64,000 nt of DNA from Halopseudomonas pelagia CL-AP6 (GCF_000410875.1 NZ_AROI01000025.1:55508-119507); one strand, 5' to 3'. Positions 29,240 to 39,769 are shown, counted from the first letter of the stretch. A program made the numbers and translations. Notes: generated by a model not told the origin, from the sequence alone.

Positions 29240-31816
29240 TCAGGCATGCTCGGATTTCCATTTATACAGCAATTCAAGGGCTTGCAGTGGCGTCAATTCA
29301 TCCGGCTTCAAGCCGCGCAAAATATCCACCATTGGATGCGCGACACTGGCAAACAGATCACTTTGTAGCGGTGCATGCTTAGCTTTGCTTGATGTGTTCG
29401 CCTGTTGGCTCAGGCTCTGCTGCTCAAGCTGCGCCAAGTGCTGCCGAGCGCGGTCGATAACCGGCTTGGGTACCCCGGCCAGCTGCGCTACCTGTAGCCC
29501 GTAGCTCTGGCTTGCAGGCCCCGGTAAGACGCTGTGCAGGAACACAATGCGTTCATTGTGCTCGGTGGCATTAAGGTGCACGTTGGCCACGCCAGGGTCA
29601 GTATCAGCCAGACTGGTAAGCTCGAAGTAGTGGGTGGCAAACAGACTGAATGCGCGTATCTGACCCAGGTACTCAGCGGCAGACCAGGCCAGAGACAGGC
29701 CGTCGAAGGTGCTGGTGCCGCGCCCCACCTCGTCCATTAGCACCAGGCTGGCGTCGGTGGCATTGTGCAGGATGTTGGCGGTTTCACTCATCTCGACCAT
29801 AAAGGTCGAGCGCCCGCCGGCCAGGTCGTCACTGGAACCGATGCGGGTAAAGATGCGGTCCACCAAGGATAGCTCCACCGCCTGCGCGGGGACGTAACTG
29901 CCAATATGCGCCAGCAGCACAATCAGCGCGGTCTGGCGCATATAGGTCGACTTACCACCCATGTTTGGGCCGGTGATGATCAACATGCGCGTGTCCGGAT
30001 CCAGCAGCAGATCATTGGCCACAAAAGGTCCGTCGAGCACCTGCTCGACAACCGGATGGCGCCCCTGCTGGATGTGCATCTGCGAGCCTTCGATAAACTG
30101 TGGGCGACAGTAGTCCAGCGTGCTGGCACGCTCACTCAGGGTCACCAACACATCCAGCTCGGCGAGGCTGCTTGCGGTGTCCTGCAGGGCGGCGAGATCT
30201 TGATTGAGGCGGTCGATCAGTGCTTCGTACAGCAGCTTTTCTCTGGCTAACGCCCGACTGCGAGCGGAGAGGGCCTTGTCTTCAAAGGTTTTCAGTTCCG
30301 GCGTAATAAAGCGCTCGGCGCCTTTGAGGGTTTGCCGCCGAATATAGTCCGCCGGCGCCTGGGCCGACTGCCCGCGGGATAGCTCGATAAAATAGCCATG
30401 CACTCGGTTGTAACCGACCTTTAATGTGGAAAGGCCGGTACGCTCGCGCTCACGGTTTTCCAGGTCGATCAGATATTGGCCAGCGTTTTCACTGATATTT
30501 TGCAGCTCATCCAGCTCGGCATCGTACCCGGGCTTGATCACGCCGCCATCGCGAATCACTGCGGGCGGGTTTTCTATGACGGCACGCTCAAGTAATTCTG
30601 CCAGTTCGGGATAGGTACTGACCTGCTTGGCCAGCTGGCGCAGATGGGCTGTTTCCAGCGGCAGCAAAGCCGTTTGCAGGCTCGGCAGTGTCGCCAGCGC
30701 ATCACGCAGGCGTGCCAGATCGCGAGGGCGCGCGGAACGCAGTGCAACGCGGGCCAGTATTCGTTCGATATCGCCAATGCCCTTGAGTACCGGCTGCAGC
30801 GCTTCATGGTAATGCTGATCAAGCAGGGTGCTGATGCTATCTTGACGCGACTGCAACACTGCCGCATCGCGCAACGGCCGATTCAGCCAGCGAGCCAATA
30901 GCCTGCTGCCCATCGAGGTGGCGGTGTGATCCAGTACATCCAGTAGTGTATTGTCGCGGCCACCGGCCAGATTTGCATCGATCTCCAGGTTGCGGCGGCT
31001 GGCGCTGTCAATGATGACGCTGTCTTCGAATCGCTCCAAGGTCAAGGCGCGAATATGTGGCAGGGCGGTGCGCTGGGTTTCCTTGGCATAGCTCATCAGT
31101 GCGCCAGCGGCACCCAGGCCGAGTTTCAGATCCTGGCAGCCAAAACCCACCAGATCCTTAGTGCCAAATTGCTGGGTCAGCGATTTGAACGCGCTGTCGC
31201 GGTCAAATTCCCAGGGTGCGCGTCGGCGTACCGCGCGGCGCCGTTCGATCGGCGTATTGCTTTCCCAGTCATCGGGAATCAGCAGTTCAGCCGGTGCCAA
31301 GCGTTCCAGTTCGCCGAGCAGTGTTTCCCAGCCCGCCAGCTCCATCACGCAAAAGCGTCCACTGTTGATGTCCAGGGTCGCCAAGCCAAAGCCGCGCTCG
31401 CTGCCGACCAGCGCCGCCAGCAGGTTGTCGCGCCGTTCGTCGAGCAGAGCTTCATCACTGACGGTGCCGGGCGTGAGTATGCGAACTACCTGGCGTTCCA
31501 CTGGTCCCTTGCTGGTGGCCGGATCACCGATCTGTTCACAGATGGCCACCGACTCGCCCAACTTGACCAGCCTGGCGAGGTAACCTTCGGCGGCATGGTA
31601 GGGGATGCCGGCCATCGGAATGGGTTGCCCGCCTGACTGCCCGCGGGCGGTCAGGGTAATATCCAGCAGCCTTGAGGCCTTTTTCGCATCGTCGAAAAAC
31701 AGCTCGTAGAAATCGCCCATGCGATAGAACAGCAACTGCTCGGGATGATGCTGTTTGAGCCCAAAATATTGTTGCATCATGGGGGTGTGGCTGGCGGATT
31801 TCTCGGCGCGGCTCAT
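29240..31816 (-). CDS. mutS: DNA mismatch repair protein MutS
   Basis: Recognises mismatches and small loops and starts methyl-directed repair with MutL. At 858 residues it is the normal length. The N-terminal mismatch-reading motif is [14 protein letters not shown] (Phe-x-Glu wedge). The ATPase carries the Walker [10 protein letters not shown] at about residue 615, the Walker B region [16 protein letters not shown], and a FATHYFELT switch, followed by a dimerisation helix region and a C-terminal [15 protein letters not shown] segment. It runs divergently from cinA and shares its strand with fdxA. Confidence 0.98.
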   Translation of the reverse strand: MSRAEKSASHTPMMQQYFGLKQHHPEQLLFYRMGDFYELFFDDAKKASRLLDITLTARGQSGGQPIPMAGIPYHAAEGYLARLVKLGESVAICEQIGDPATSKGPVERQVVRILTPGTVSDEALLDERRDNLLAALVGSERGFGLATLDINSGRFCVMELAGWETLLGELERLAPAELLIPDDWESNTPIERRRAVRRRAPWEFDRDSAFKSLTQQFGTKDLVGFGCQDLKLGLGAAGALMSYAKETQRTALPHIRALTLERFEDSVIIDSASRRNLEIDANLAGGRDNTLLDVLDHTATSMGSRLLARWLNRPLRDAAVLQSRQDSISTLLDQHYHEALQPVLKGIGDIERILARVALRSARPRDLARLRDALATLPSLQTALLPLETAHLRQLAKQVSTYPELAELLERAVIENPPAVIRDGGVIKPGYDAELDELQNISENAGQYLIDLENRERERTGLSTLKVGYNRVHGYFIELSRGQSAQAPADYIRRQTLKGAERFITPELKTFEDKALSARSRALAREKLLYEALIDRLNQDLAALQDTASSLAELDVLVTLSERASTLDYCRPQFIEGSQMHIQQGRHPVVEQVLDGPFVANDLLLDPDTRMLIITGPNMGGKSTYMRQTALIVLLAHIGSYVPAQAVELSLVDRIFTRIGSSDDLAGGRSTFMVEMSETANILHNATDASLVLMDEVGRGTSTFDGLSLAWSAAEYLGQIRAFSLFATHYFELTSLADTDPGVANVHLNATEHNERIVFLHSVLPGPASQSYGLQVAQLAGVPKPVIDRARQHLAQLEQQSLSQQANTSSKAKHAPLQSDLFASVAHPMVDILRGLKPDELTPLQALELLYKWKSEHA

Positions 31817-31951
31817 GCAATTCCCTGGTTTGTGGTGGACATGGATGTATCAATAGTTATGTCGATGGGTATATCGAAGGTCGAACACCTGGCCGCCTAG
31901 TCTACGCAAAGCGTGGCCAGCTTTTAAGCGCAAAATTACGAGGTAGACAGC

Positions 31952-32473
31952 ATGTCTCAATATGACCCGTTAATCGACTCCGCTGCGGCCCGTCTGGGTA
32001 ACGCGCTGCGGCGTGAAGGGTTGTTGGTAACAGCTGCAGAATCCTGTACCGGCGGCGGTATTTGTGAAGCCATCACGCGGGTCAGTGGTAGCTCGGCCTG
32101 GTTTCACAGCGGCTTTGTCACCTACGCCAATCACAGCAAGGCGCGCTGGCTGAATGTCAGCGAAGCGGATCTGGCAGCCCATGGGGCCGTTAGCGAGCCG
32201 GTTGTCAGAGCTATGGCCCTGGGCGCGCTTGAGGCTGGCGAGGCGGACCTGGCGGTGGCGGTCAGTGGCATCGCCGGGCCTGACGGCGGTACGCCGGAAA
32301 AGCCGGTAGGCACTGTCTGGTTTGCCTGGGCATCGCGTGGCGGCGAGACGTACAGCCTGTGCAAGCGCTTGCAGGGCAGTCGCCGCGAAGTACGTGCGCA
32401 AACCGTACTGCACGCGCTGGAAGGGCTGCTCAAACTGATCGACCGACGTGCTGTGAGCCAGTCCGCAGGTTAA
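31952..32473 (+). CDS. pncC: CinA-family nicotinamide-nucleotide amidohydrolase
   Basis: Deamidates nicotinamide mononucleotide to nicotinate mononucleotide in pyridine-nucleotide recycling. The 173-residue protein consists of the CinA C-terminal domain alone. It has the active-site block TAAESCTGGGICEAITRVSGSSAWF, the FVTYANHSKARWLNV segment, and AVAVSGIAGPDGGTPEKPVGTVWFA. It lies directly upstream of recA, as in many proteobacteria, but recA has its own SOS-controlled promoter. Start ATG 31952 follows GAGG. Confidence 0.93.
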   Translation: MSQYDPLIDSAAARLGNALRREGLLVTAAESCTGGGICEAITRVSGSSAWFHSGFVTYANHSKARWLNVSEADLAAHGAVSEPVVRAMALGALEAGEADLAVAVSGIAGPDGGTPEKPVGTVWFAWASRGGETYSLCKRLQGSRREVRAQTVLHALEGLLKLIDRRAVSQSAG

Positions 32474-32515
32474 CGAAACAAGGGGTAGGCGGCAGCAAAC
32501 TTCTGTGGAATAATA

Positions 32516-32531
32516 CTGACCATATATACAG
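32516..32531 (+). promoter_or_regulatory. LexA (SOS) box of recA
   Basis: CTGACCATATATACAG fits CTG-N10-CAG, and the flanking TA on both sides extends the symmetry. It lies about 100 nt upstream of the recA start, as expected for SOS control of recA. Confidence 0.9.
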
Positions 32532-32632
32532 TAGTTTATAGGCCGTCGTTCTCCTTCGCAGGCAGACGCTTTATAGACAACCGTTATCGTTGACCGAGCG
32601 CTCGGGCGCCCGCTACACCAAGAGGATGCACA

Positions 32633-33676
32633 ATGGACGACAACAAGAAGAAGGCGCTTACTGCGGCTTTGAGTCAGATTGAACGTCAGTTTGGCAAGGG
32701 CGCAGTGATGCGCATGGGCGATCATGAGCGTATGGCTATCCCGTCGATTTCGACCGGCTCGCTGGGTCTGGATATCGCGCTGGGTCTGGGCGGCTTGCCC
32801 AAGGGACGTGTCGTAGAGATCTACGGCCCTGAGTCGTCGGGTAAGACCACGCTGACCCTGTCAGTGATTGCCCAGGCGCAAAAGCAGGGCGCTACCTGCG
32901 CCTTCGTTGACGCCGAGCACGCGCTCGACCCTGAATACGCTGGCAAATTGGGCGTCAACGTCGATGATCTGCTGGTATCGCAGCCGGACACTGGGGAGCA
33001 GGCGCTGGAAATCACCGACATGCTGGTGCGCTCCAACGCGGTTGACGTCATCGTCATTGACTCGGTTGCTGCGCTGGTACCCAAAGCCGAAATCGAAGGC
33101 GAGATGGGTGACCACCACGTGGGTCTGCAGGCTCGCCTGATGTCCCAGGCGCTGCGTAAGATTACCGGTAACATCAAGAACGCCAACTGCCTGGTGATCT
33201 TCATCAACCAGATTCGGATGAAAATCGGTGTGATGTTCGGTAATCCGGAAACCACCACCGGTGGTAACGCACTGAAGTTTTATTCATCCGTGCGTCTGGA
33301 TATCCGCCGCACCGGCGCGGTGAAGGAAGGCGATGAAGTGGTCGGCAGTGAAACCCGCGTCAAGGTCGTCAAGAACAAGGTGGCGCCGCCGTTCCGCCAG
33401 GCCGAATTCCAGATTTTGTATGGCTCGGGTATCTACCATAATGCCGAGATCATTGATTTGGGTGTGCAGATCGGCCTGATCGAAAAAGCCGGTGCCTGGT
33501 ACAGCTACAAGGGCAGCAAAATCGGCCAGGGCAAGGCCAATGCCGCCAAGTACATGGAAGAGAATAAGGCGACTGCCGACGAGATTGAAAAGGCCATCCG
33601 CGAGAAGTTGCTGCCTAAGCCGGCCAATGCCAAGGCGTCGGCTGCTGAAATCAGTGCCGACGCTGCTGCCGAGTAA
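32633..33676 (+). CDS. recA: Recombinase RecA
   Basis: ATP-dependent strand-exchange protein and SOS co-protease, 347 residues. The Walker A motif is GPESSGKTT near residue 66, the [12 protein letters not shown] segment and Walker [11 protein letters not shown] follow, and the L1/L2 DNA-binding loops are around [22 protein letters not shown] and [16 protein letters not shown]. The acidic Ala-rich tail (EISADAAAE) is typical. It is preceded by a LexA box and followed 11 nt later by recX, so both are induced together. Confidence 0.99.
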   Translation: MDDNKKKALTAALSQIERQFGKGAVMRMGDHERMAIPSISTGSLGLDIALGLGGLPKGRVVEIYGPESSGKTTLTLSVIAQAQKQGATCAFVDAEHALDPEYAGKLGVNVDDLLVSQPDTGEQALEITDMLVRSNAVDVIVIDSVAALVPKAEIEGEMGDHHVGLQARLMSQALRKITGNIKNANCLVIFINQIRMKIGVMFGNPETTTGGNALKFYSSVRLDIRRTGAVKEGDEVVGSETRVKVVKNKVAPPFRQAEFQILYGSGIYHNAEIIDLGVQIGLIEKAGAWYSYKGSKIGQGKANAAKYMEENKATADEIEKAIREKLLPKPANAKASAAEISADAAAE

Positions 33677-33687
33677 GCTGCTCAGGC

Positions 33688-34131
33688 ATGTTTGGTCGCA
33701 CCCTGCTGGAAACGCCTCAGGCAGCACGCCGCACAGCGCTGGATTTGCTCGCGCGGCGTGAGCATAGCCGCCGTGAAATGCTGCGCAAACTGCAACAGCG
33801 GGGCGCGTCAGCGGCGATGTGTGAGGCGACGCTGGATCAGCTTGAGGAAGATGGTCTGCTCAGTGATGAACGCTTCTGCGAAGCCTACATTCATGCGCGT
33901 AGCCAGCGCGGCATAGGACCCCAACGTTTGCGTGAAGAATTGCGTGAGCGCGGGGTCGCCGAGCACCTCGTCGAAAGCCGTCTGCAGGCAACCCAATGGG
34001 ATTGGGCGGACAGTGCCCAGCAGGTATTTGCCAAGCGCTTTCCAGAGGGCCCGGCGCGGGATCCCAAAGAACGCGCCAAGCAATTACGCTTTATGCAGTA
34101 TCGAGGCTTTGCTGATTTTCCTCTCGATTGA
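33688..34131 (+). CDS. recX: Regulatory protein RecX
   Basis: Inhibitor/modulator of RecA filament growth, 147 residues, built from three tandem three-helix repeats. Visible family features are ALDLLARREHSRREML, LEEDGLLSDERFCEAYIHAR, RGIGPQRLREELRERGV and the C-terminal LRFMQYRGFADFPLD. It starts 11 nt after recA. Its last 41 nt overlap the convergent LOG-family gene. Confidence 0.95.
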   Translation: MFGRTLLETPQAARRTALDLLARREHSRREMLRKLQQRGASAAMCEATLDQLEEDGLLSDERFCEAYIHARSQRGIGPQRLREELRERGVAEHLVESRLQATQWDWADSAQQVFAKRFPEGPARDPKERAKQLRFMQYRGFADFPLD

Positions 34132-35176
34132 TAAAGTCGATCAATGCGCGTAACCGCCCATGATCTCGCCCATTAAAGGGGAAGCTCAGACGGGGTAATG
34201 TACACAATTCCGGCTCTTCCTCTCCCGTGGCGCAGGCTTCCTGCCTGAAGCTGCCATCCCGTGATAACGCTGAAAAAACCTCGCCGATTTTTGCCATGGC
34301 TTGCTCGGTGAGTGGCCGGTTCATGCGCAGCACATAACGCCCTTCGCTCCATCTGGCAGAGTTATAGTTGCTGTAAAAGCGCAGTATTTCCTGCATGGCG
34401 TCTTGCGGTGAGTGCGCGAGCTTCATCAGATTGAAGTCGCTTTCATGGATATAACCGTGATCACTCAGTTGTTTACGAAAAAATCCGAGCAGCCCCTCCC
34501 AATAACTCCCGTCGGCGACATCCAGCAGCACTATCGGCACCATTGGGCTTTTGCCCGTCTGGATCAGTGTCAGCACTTCCAGGGTTTCGTCCAGGGTGCC
34601 GAAGCCGCCAGGGCAGAGGATCAATGCATCGGCTTCCTTGACAAAAAACAGCTTGCGCAAAAAAAAGAACTTGAAGGGCAGATCATGATCGGTGTCGTGC
34701 ACCACGTCATTTGAACGCTGTTCGAACGGCAGAGTAATGTTGAAGCCCAGGCTGTTATCCAGTCCCGCACCTTCGTGGGCGGCGGCCATAATGCCCCCGC
34801 CAGCTCCGGTGATGGTCATATAGTCGTGGCGCGACAGCATGCTGCCCATCTCGCGAGCAAGGGCATAGATGCGACTGTCGACATGCGTGCGCGCCGAACC
34901 AAAAACCGTGACCTTACGCCGGCGCTTGAAGAGCTCCAGCCGCGCGAAGGCCTGCTCCAGTTCGCGGATGGTGTGCAACATGATCTTGGCATCCCAGCGG
35001 TTGCGGTCGGCTTGGGCCATACGTATCACATCAAGGATCATGTCACGGTAAAGCCCGGCGTTTTCACTCTGCCCGGCACTCATCTCGATCAGTTCATCGA
35101 CCTTCTGCTGAATGCCGGTCCCGCCGGTTTGCCAATGACGGCTAAGATAGTCTACGGGGTCCAGTTCATCGGTCAT
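34091..35176 (-). CDS. LOG-family protein (TIGR00730-like nucleotide hydrolase)
   Basis: A 361-residue cytosolic protein of the lysine-decarboxylase-like/LOG family. The nucleotide-binding Rossmann core reads VTVFGSARTH and TGAGGGIMAAAHEGA. The diagnostic PGGxGTxxE motif is PGGFGTLDETLEVLTLIQ. Known LOG enzymes hydrolyse nucleoside monophosphates to the base plus ribose 5-phosphate (cytokinin-activating type). This long version has extra N- and C-terminal helical regions and its substrate is unproven. It overlaps recX tail to tail by 41 nt. The next gene upstream on the same strand (MBL fold) ends 24 nt before it, so they may be cotranscribed. Confidence 0.9.
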   Translation of the reverse strand: MTDELDPVDYLSRHWQTGGTGIQQKVDELIEMSAGQSENAGLYRDMILDVIRMAQADRNRWDAKIMLHTIRELEQAFARLELFKRRRKVTVFGSARTHVDSRIYALAREMGSMLSRHDYMTITGAGGGIMAAAHEGAGLDNSLGFNITLPFEQRSNDVVHDTDHDLPFKFFFLRKLFFVKEADALILCPGGFGTLDETLEVLTLIQTGKSPMVPIVLLDVADGSYWEGLLGFFRKQLSDHGYIHESDFNLMKLAHSPQDAMQEILRFYSNYNSARWSEGRYVLRMNRPLTEQAMAKIGEVFSALSRDGSFRQEACATGEEEPELCTLPRLSFPFNGRDHGRLRALIDFINREENQQSLDTA

Positions 35177-35200
35177 CTATTGCTCTCTTGTAAGCTGGCT

Positions 35201-36604
35201 TCAGAATGCGATTTGTTCGCCAGGCTCGGGAATATTCGCCAGCCAGCCTAACTTGGCCTTGATCGCGGCGGCCAGCAGCTGGCTTTTTTCTAGCTCGCCA
35301 TGAACCAGATAAATTTCCGGGCTGCGCTCGAACTGGCTGAGCCAGTCGATCAGTTGCGATTGGCCGGCATGGGCGGAGAAGCCGCCCAGGGTGTGTAACT
35401 GGGCTTTTACCGCCAGGCTTTGATGGATAACGCGGACCTGCTTTTCGCCATCCACAAGTCTGCGGCCCAGGGTGCCCTTGGCCTGAAAGCCGGGGAAAAT
35501 TACATGACAGTTGTCGCGCCACAAATTGTGTTTGAAGTGGTGGACTATGCGGCCGCCATTGCACATCCCGGCACCAGCAATAATGATCGCGCCACTGCCG
35601 ATGCGGTTGATGGCCATCGATTCATCAGGGGACTGAGTGCACCTGAGGATCGGGAGCCAGTGCTTCAGGTCGCCCTTGCCGCGCTGCTCGATGGCGGTTT
35701 TGTCGTCCTCGTTGAAATGGTGGTGGTAACGATCGTAAATGGCCGTAGCGGCTATAGCCATGGGGCTGTCGAGGAACACTACCTGTTGTTTTAGTGTGCC
35801 TTCCTGATAGAACTTGCCCAGGTAATACAGCAGCTCTTGCGTACGCCCTACCGCGAACGCGGGAATCAGCACGTTGCCACCACCCTCGTAAGCCTCCTTG
35901 AGGATGCTTTTCAGCTCTTCAAGCGTGTCCTCAAGTGGCCGATGGTCACGATCGCCGTAGGTCGATTCCATCAGCAGCAGGTCAGCTTCACGCACAACGC
36001 TAGGGTCGTGCAGCAAGGGCGAATAGCTGTTACCTAGGTCGCCGGAAAAGACCAACCGGCGCACCAGATTATGCGGCTCGTGGATAACCATCTCGACTAT
36101 GGCTGAGCCCAAAATATGCCCGGCCTCGTGAAAGCATAGCTCGATACCCTGGGTGATCTCTATCAACTGCTCATGCTCAAGCGGCTCGCACTGGCTAATA
36201 ATGCGGTCGACGTCAGCCTGATTGTACAGAGGTTCAAGCAGCGGCTTGCCCGCGCGTTGGCGCCAGCGGTTTTCCCATTCGGTGTCTCGTTCCTGCAGGC
36301 CTGCGGCGTCTTTGAGCATCAGTTCCAGCAGTGATCGGCTGGCCGAGGTCAGGAAGACGGGACCGCGGTAGCCTTCTGCAGCAAGCTTCGGCAAAAGTCC
36401 TGAGTGGTCAAGGTGCGCGTGTGAAATAACCACCGCATCCAGGCCGGTTGGATCAAACGGAAAGCGGTTGCGGTTATGCGCTTCTTCGCGGCGAAAGCCC
36501 TGCGTCATGCCACATTCAAGGAGTACCTTGCGACCGTTGGCTTCAAGAAGATAGCAGGAGCCAGTAACTTGCTGTACGGCGCCATGGAAGGTAAGAAGAG
36601 CCAT
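35201..36604 (-). CDS. MBL-fold beta-CASP RNA-processing exonuclease
   Basis: A 467-residue metallo-beta-lactamase of the RNA specificity class. Zinc motif 2 is SHAHLDHSG, motif 3 lies in HEAGHILGSA, motif 4 in FSGDLG, and the beta-CASP motifs are MESTYGDRDH and IPAFAVGRTQELLYYL; GGFSAHAGQSQL is motif C. Relatives such as Thermus TTHA0252 and CPSF73-like proteins cut RNA. It is cytosolic. The gene precedes the LOG gene by 24 nt on the same strand. Confidence 0.93.
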   Translation of the reverse strand: MALLTFHGAVQQVTGSCYLLEANGRKVLLECGMTQGFRREEAHNRNRFPFDPTGLDAVVISHAHLDHSGLLPKLAAEGYRGPVFLTSASRSLLELMLKDAAGLQERDTEWENRWRQRAGKPLLEPLYNQADVDRIISQCEPLEHEQLIEITQGIELCFHEAGHILGSAIVEMVIHEPHNLVRRLVFSGDLGNSYSPLLHDPSVVREADLLLMESTYGDRDHRPLEDTLEELKSILKEAYEGGGNVLIPAFAVGRTQELLYYLGKFYQEGTLKQQVVFLDSPMAIAATAIYDRYHHHFNEDDKTAIEQRGKGDLKHWLPILRCTQSPDESMAINRIGSGAIIIAGAGMCNGGRIVHHFKHNLWRDNCHVIFPGFQAKGTLGRRLVDGEKQVRVIHQSLAVKAQLHTLGGFSAHAGQSQLIDWLSQFERSPEIYLVHGELEKSQLLAAAIKAKLGWLANIPEPGEQIAF

Positions 36605-36676
36605 AATCTACGCACCTGTGATGTGAAAAGCCCATTATGCCGAAATCGGTCGAACGGACTTTTGATATGCATCAGT

Positions 36677-37075
36677 TTAGAGCGCTTGGCAATGTTCCGC
36701 GACAAAACTGTGGGTCAGTACCGGACGGGTCGAGCCGGTGATCGCAAAATGGTAGGTTAGCGTCGCGCCCATATCCATTAGCCGGCGGAAGCGCTGATCC
36801 GCGCAAACGCTGGCCTGTAGCTGAGTGCGTACGATCAGAGGATCGCGTTGCAGTTGCTCGGCATAAGCTTCGTTTACGGACAAGTGATTGATCAACTCGG
36901 AGCCGTCGCTGCTGAAACCTTCATCGACGATGTCGTCGTTGAGGGTTCTGGGCGTGCCTTCGCTGCTCTGGGCGGCGACCTGCTTCAGGGTGTCCTGTAG
37001 CCGTATCTCGCGCAGGGAGGTGGCGTGACTGGGCAGGGCGATGCACAGCGCAACAATTAGGGGCAACCAACGCAT
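36677..37075 (-). CDS. Secreted protein of the quorum-sensing-regulated virulence factor family
   Basis: A 132-residue exported protein with a signal peptide (MRWLPLIVALCIALPSHA, cleavage near residue 18). It resembles the P. aeruginosa PA3611 family, a small periplasmic/secreted protein encoded near recA and named for its quorum-sensing control. Two cysteines (in ASVCADQRF and AEHCQAL) could form a disulfide. The molecular function is unknown. Identification is from memory of the family and gene neighbourhood, so it is moderately sure. Confidence 0.7.
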   Translation of the reverse strand: MRWLPLIVALCIALPSHATSLREIRLQDTLKQVAAQSSEGTPRTLNDDIVDEGFSSDGSELINHLSVNEAYAEQLQRDPLIVRTQLQASVCADQRFRRLMDMGATLTYHFAITGSTRPVLTHSFVAEHCQAL

Positions 37076-37231
37076 GGATTTCTCTCCAACAGGAATATAG
37101 TGTCACGAACTTCGACCATGGCACTGCGGACTGGTTCGCAATGAGCCGATAGATGAGCCGATAAGAGCGTGAATAAGTATGGCAAAATGCCTAGTGGTCA
37201 TCATGACCCGTATTTTACCTAAAGGTTTCCA

Positions 37232-38035
37232 GTGTCAGTCAGACCACCCCATGCTGTAGAGCGCCTGCGGGCCGAATTGAAATCCGCTTCCACCCGACCT
37301 TTCAAGGCTCGAGGCGCGCGGTTGCAACGCTGCCCCGGCTGCCTTCTGGCCGCCCATGCCTGCGTCTGCAGCTGGCGTCCGCAACTGGATAGCCAGGTCG
37401 GATTCTGCCTGATAATGCATCCGTTGGAGCCGCTCAAGCCGACCAACACCGGACGCCTGATCGCTGACTGTATCACCGATACCCATGCCTTTGTCTGGTC
37501 GCGTACCAGCGTAGATCCCGCACTGCTGGAATTATTAAAAGATCCGCAGTGGCAAGCCTATGTGGTGTTTCCGGCAGAGTACGCCCAAGCAGGGCAGCCA
37601 GTAGTGGATACCATCAAGCCGGATGGCGGCAAACGGCCTTTATTGATCATTTTCGATGCCACCTGGACCCAGGCGCGCAAGATGTTCCGCAAGAGCCCGT
37701 GGCTGGATGGGCTACCGATACTGAGCCTGCAAACCGAGCAGTTGTCGCGTTATCGGCTGCGCCGCTCTACTCGCGAGGAGCATCTGTGTACCGTCGAAGT
37801 GGCCACGGCGTGCTTGGGGCTGGCGGGGGAGGCGGCGGGGGCAAATCTGTTGAACGACTATTTCGATGTATTTACTGACGCCTATCTGGCCTCGCGCGGC
37901 AATTGCGCCGCGACCGCAGAGCTACCCTCGCGGCAACGGCTGGCCGAGCACCTGGGCGTATCTGCTCAGATCAGTGATGGCCCGCAGGCTCTTGCTGCAC
38001 AGTCGCCAGACTGCGGCGCCGGCCCAGATAAATAG
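37232..38035 (+). CDS. DTW-domain tRNA-uridine aminocarboxypropyltransferase
   Basis: A 267-residue SPOUT-like enzyme. The zinc-type N-terminal cysteine set is CPGCLLAAHACVC, followed by LIMHPLEPLKPTNTGRLI. The DTW motif proper is FDATWTQARKMFRKSPWL, and RLRRSTREEHLCTVEVATACL is the C-terminal signature. TapT/TuaA-type members put the acp3U modification on uridine 47 of some tRNAs using SAM. The start is GTG 37232 after AAAGG. The last 65 nt overlap the convergent EamA gene. Confidence 0.9.
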   Translation: MSVRPPHAVERLRAELKSASTRPFKARGARLQRCPGCLLAAHACVCSWRPQLDSQVGFCLIMHPLEPLKPTNTGRLIADCITDTHAFVWSRTSVDPALLELLKDPQWQAYVVFPAEYAQAGQPVVDTIKPDGGKRPLLIIFDATWTQARKMFRKSPWLDGLPILSLQTEQLSRYRLRRSTREEHLCTVEVATACLGLAGEAAGANLLNDYFDVFTDAYLASRGNCAATAELPSRQRLAEHLGVSAQISDGPQALAAQSPDCGAGPDK

Positions 38036-38900
38036 GTACCAGCTGCGCGATCAGCATACCCGCCAGCATCAGGCAGCAACCGATAAAGCCGCGTAGGCTC
38101 AGGCTTTCTTCCAGAAATAGCCAGCCGGCGAGCGCAGCGAACACCGCTTCCAGGCTGAGAATGACCGCTGCGTGCGAGGCGATGGCATTCTTCTGTGCCA
38201 CGACCTGCAAGGTAAAGCCCACGCCCACTGCCAACAGACCGCCGTAAAGAATTGCAGGGCCAGCCTGCACTATGCCTTCCCAGCGGATGGATTCAAATAG
38301 CAGTGCCAGGGTCAGGCTGATGACGGCGCAGACCACAAACTGGGAAAAGGCCACGCGCACTGGATCGTAGCGGCTGGCCAGGGCGCCCACCAACAGCACG
38401 TGAATCGCCCAGCAGGCCGCGCCAGTCAGTTGCAGCCAGTCACCGGGCGCTATGCTGTAATCGGCATTGACGCTGAGCAGTAGCATGCCGACCAAGGCCA
38501 GCAGCGCACCGCCCCAGGTGCCTAGTCCTGTGCGCATACCGATACACAGACCGAAGATAGGCACTAAAATCACATACAAGCCGGTGATAAAGCCGGCATT
38601 CGTCACGGTGGTGAACATCAGCCCGATCTGTTGCAGGTTGATGCCTAGCGTCAGCATCAGGCCCAGCCACAGACTGCCGAGCAGCATGGGTTTGCTGAAG
38701 CGCCGTTCGGCGGCTTTACCCTGCGGGCTGGCCAGCAACACCAATGGCAGAATCGCTAGCGCACCCAGGGTGAAGCGCAACCCGGTGTAAAGAAACGGGC
38801 CGATATGGTCCATCGCGACGCTTTGTGCGACGAATGTCGAACCCCAGATCAGGGCGGTGAGCAACATCAGCGCGTCTGAACGATAGGCGTTGGATTTCAT
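37971..38900 (-). CDS. EamA-family drug/metabolite transporter
   Basis: Inner-membrane protein of 309 residues with ten predicted helices in two EamA repeats. The first repeat starts LMLLTALIWGSTFVAQSVAMDHIGP and the second with DWLQLTGAACWAIHVLLVGALA. The segment ALEAVFAALAGWLFLEESL here reads SLEAVFAALAGWLFLEESL, a strong family match. Transport substrate unknown. It overlaps the DTW gene by 65 nt at the 3' end. Confidence 0.92.
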   Translation of the reverse strand: MKSNAYRSDALMLLTALIWGSTFVAQSVAMDHIGPFLYTGLRFTLGALAILPLVLLASPQGKAAERRFSKPMLLGSLWLGLMLTLGINLQQIGLMFTTVTNAGFITGLYVILVPIFGLCIGMRTGLGTWGGALLALVGMLLLSVNADYSIAPGDWLQLTGAACWAIHVLLVGALASRYDPVRVAFSQFVVCAVISLTLALLFESIRWEGIVQAGPAILYGGLLAVGVGFTLQVVAQKNAIASHAAVILSLEAVFAALAGWLFLEESLSLRGFIGCCLMLAGMLIAQLVPIYLGRRRSLATVQQEPAGHH

Positions 38901-39099
38901 CTCGCGCTCACAAGTTAAAAAGACTGGGTAAAAGGTGGAAGCGGCGCAGTATGCCTACACCCAGAGACAGAAAACAGATACAGTTGCGCCTGACCTCACT
39001 GCAGTTGCTGAGGATTGACTGTAATCACGCCCTAGGGCAGGGTTTAGCAGCACGAGTTAGCAGCACACAACAATAACATTTGAATCGGGAACGCCAGGC

Positions 39100-39756
39100 A
39101 TGGGTCTCTCCTATGACATTCTGATCGCAGACGATCATCCATTGTTTCGCAGCGCCTTGCGCCAAGCGCTGATCAGTGGCTCCGAGGCGCAGGTTGCCTT
39201 GACTGAAGCGGGCAGCATTGCCGAGCTGCAGGCGTGCCTGGATCAGCGAAGTGATTGGGACCTGGTGTTGCTAGATCTGAACATGCCCGGTGCCTACGGT
39301 TTTTCCGGTCTGGTATTGTTGCGTGGCCAGTATCCGCAGATCCCAGTGGTGGTGATTTCCGCCCAGGAAGAACAACCGGTGGTACAACGCGCGCGGGATT
39401 TTGGTGCCAGTGGCTTCATTCCCAAGTCGTCATCGCTGGAAGGTATTCAGGATGCGGTGCGTAACGTGCTGGAAGGCGGCGTCAGCTGGCCCGACACCGC
39501 CGGAGGCGCCGGTTTGATGTCCGAACAGGAAAAAAACATCAGCGCTCAACTGGCCAGCCTGACGCCGCAGCAGTTCCGCGTGCTGACCATGGTCTGTGAT
39601 GGTCTGCTGAACAAGCAGATCGCCTATGACCTGAGCGTCTCGGAAGCGACGGTCAAAGCGCATGTCACAGCGATCTTTCGCAAACTGGGCGTGCGTACAC
39701 GAACGCAGGCCGCGTTGGTACTGCAACATATGGAACTGACCCGCGCTGGGCACTGA
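39100..39756 (+). CDS. erdR: NarL/FixJ-family response regulator (ErdR/CrbR-like)
   Basis: A 218-residue two-component regulator. The receiver domain (1-125) has DDHPLF acidic residues, phosphoacceptor Asp59 in LLDLNMPGAYG, and Lys in GFIPKSSS. The C-terminal LuxR-type helix-turn-helix reads LTPQQFRVLTMVCDGLLNKQIAYDLSVSEATVKAHVTAIFRKLGV. Both the sequence and the following dgkA match the PA3604 (ErdR) neighbourhood of P. aeruginosa, which controls acetate/ethanol utilisation genes such as acs and exaA with the kinase MxtR/CrbS. A kinase of that type is encoded just downstream. The symbol is by similarity and context. Confidence 0.85.
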   Translation: MGLSYDILIADDHPLFRSALRQALISGSEAQVALTEAGSIAELQACLDQRSDWDLVLLDLNMPGAYGFSGLVLLRGQYPQIPVVVISAQEEQPVVQRARDFGASGFIPKSSSLEGIQDAVRNVLEGGVSWPDTAGGAGLMSEQEKNISAQLASLTPQQFRVLTMVCDGLLNKQIAYDLSVSEATVKAHVTAIFRKLGVRTRTQAALVLQHMELTRAGH

Positions 39757-39769
39757 TTTAGGTAATGGC

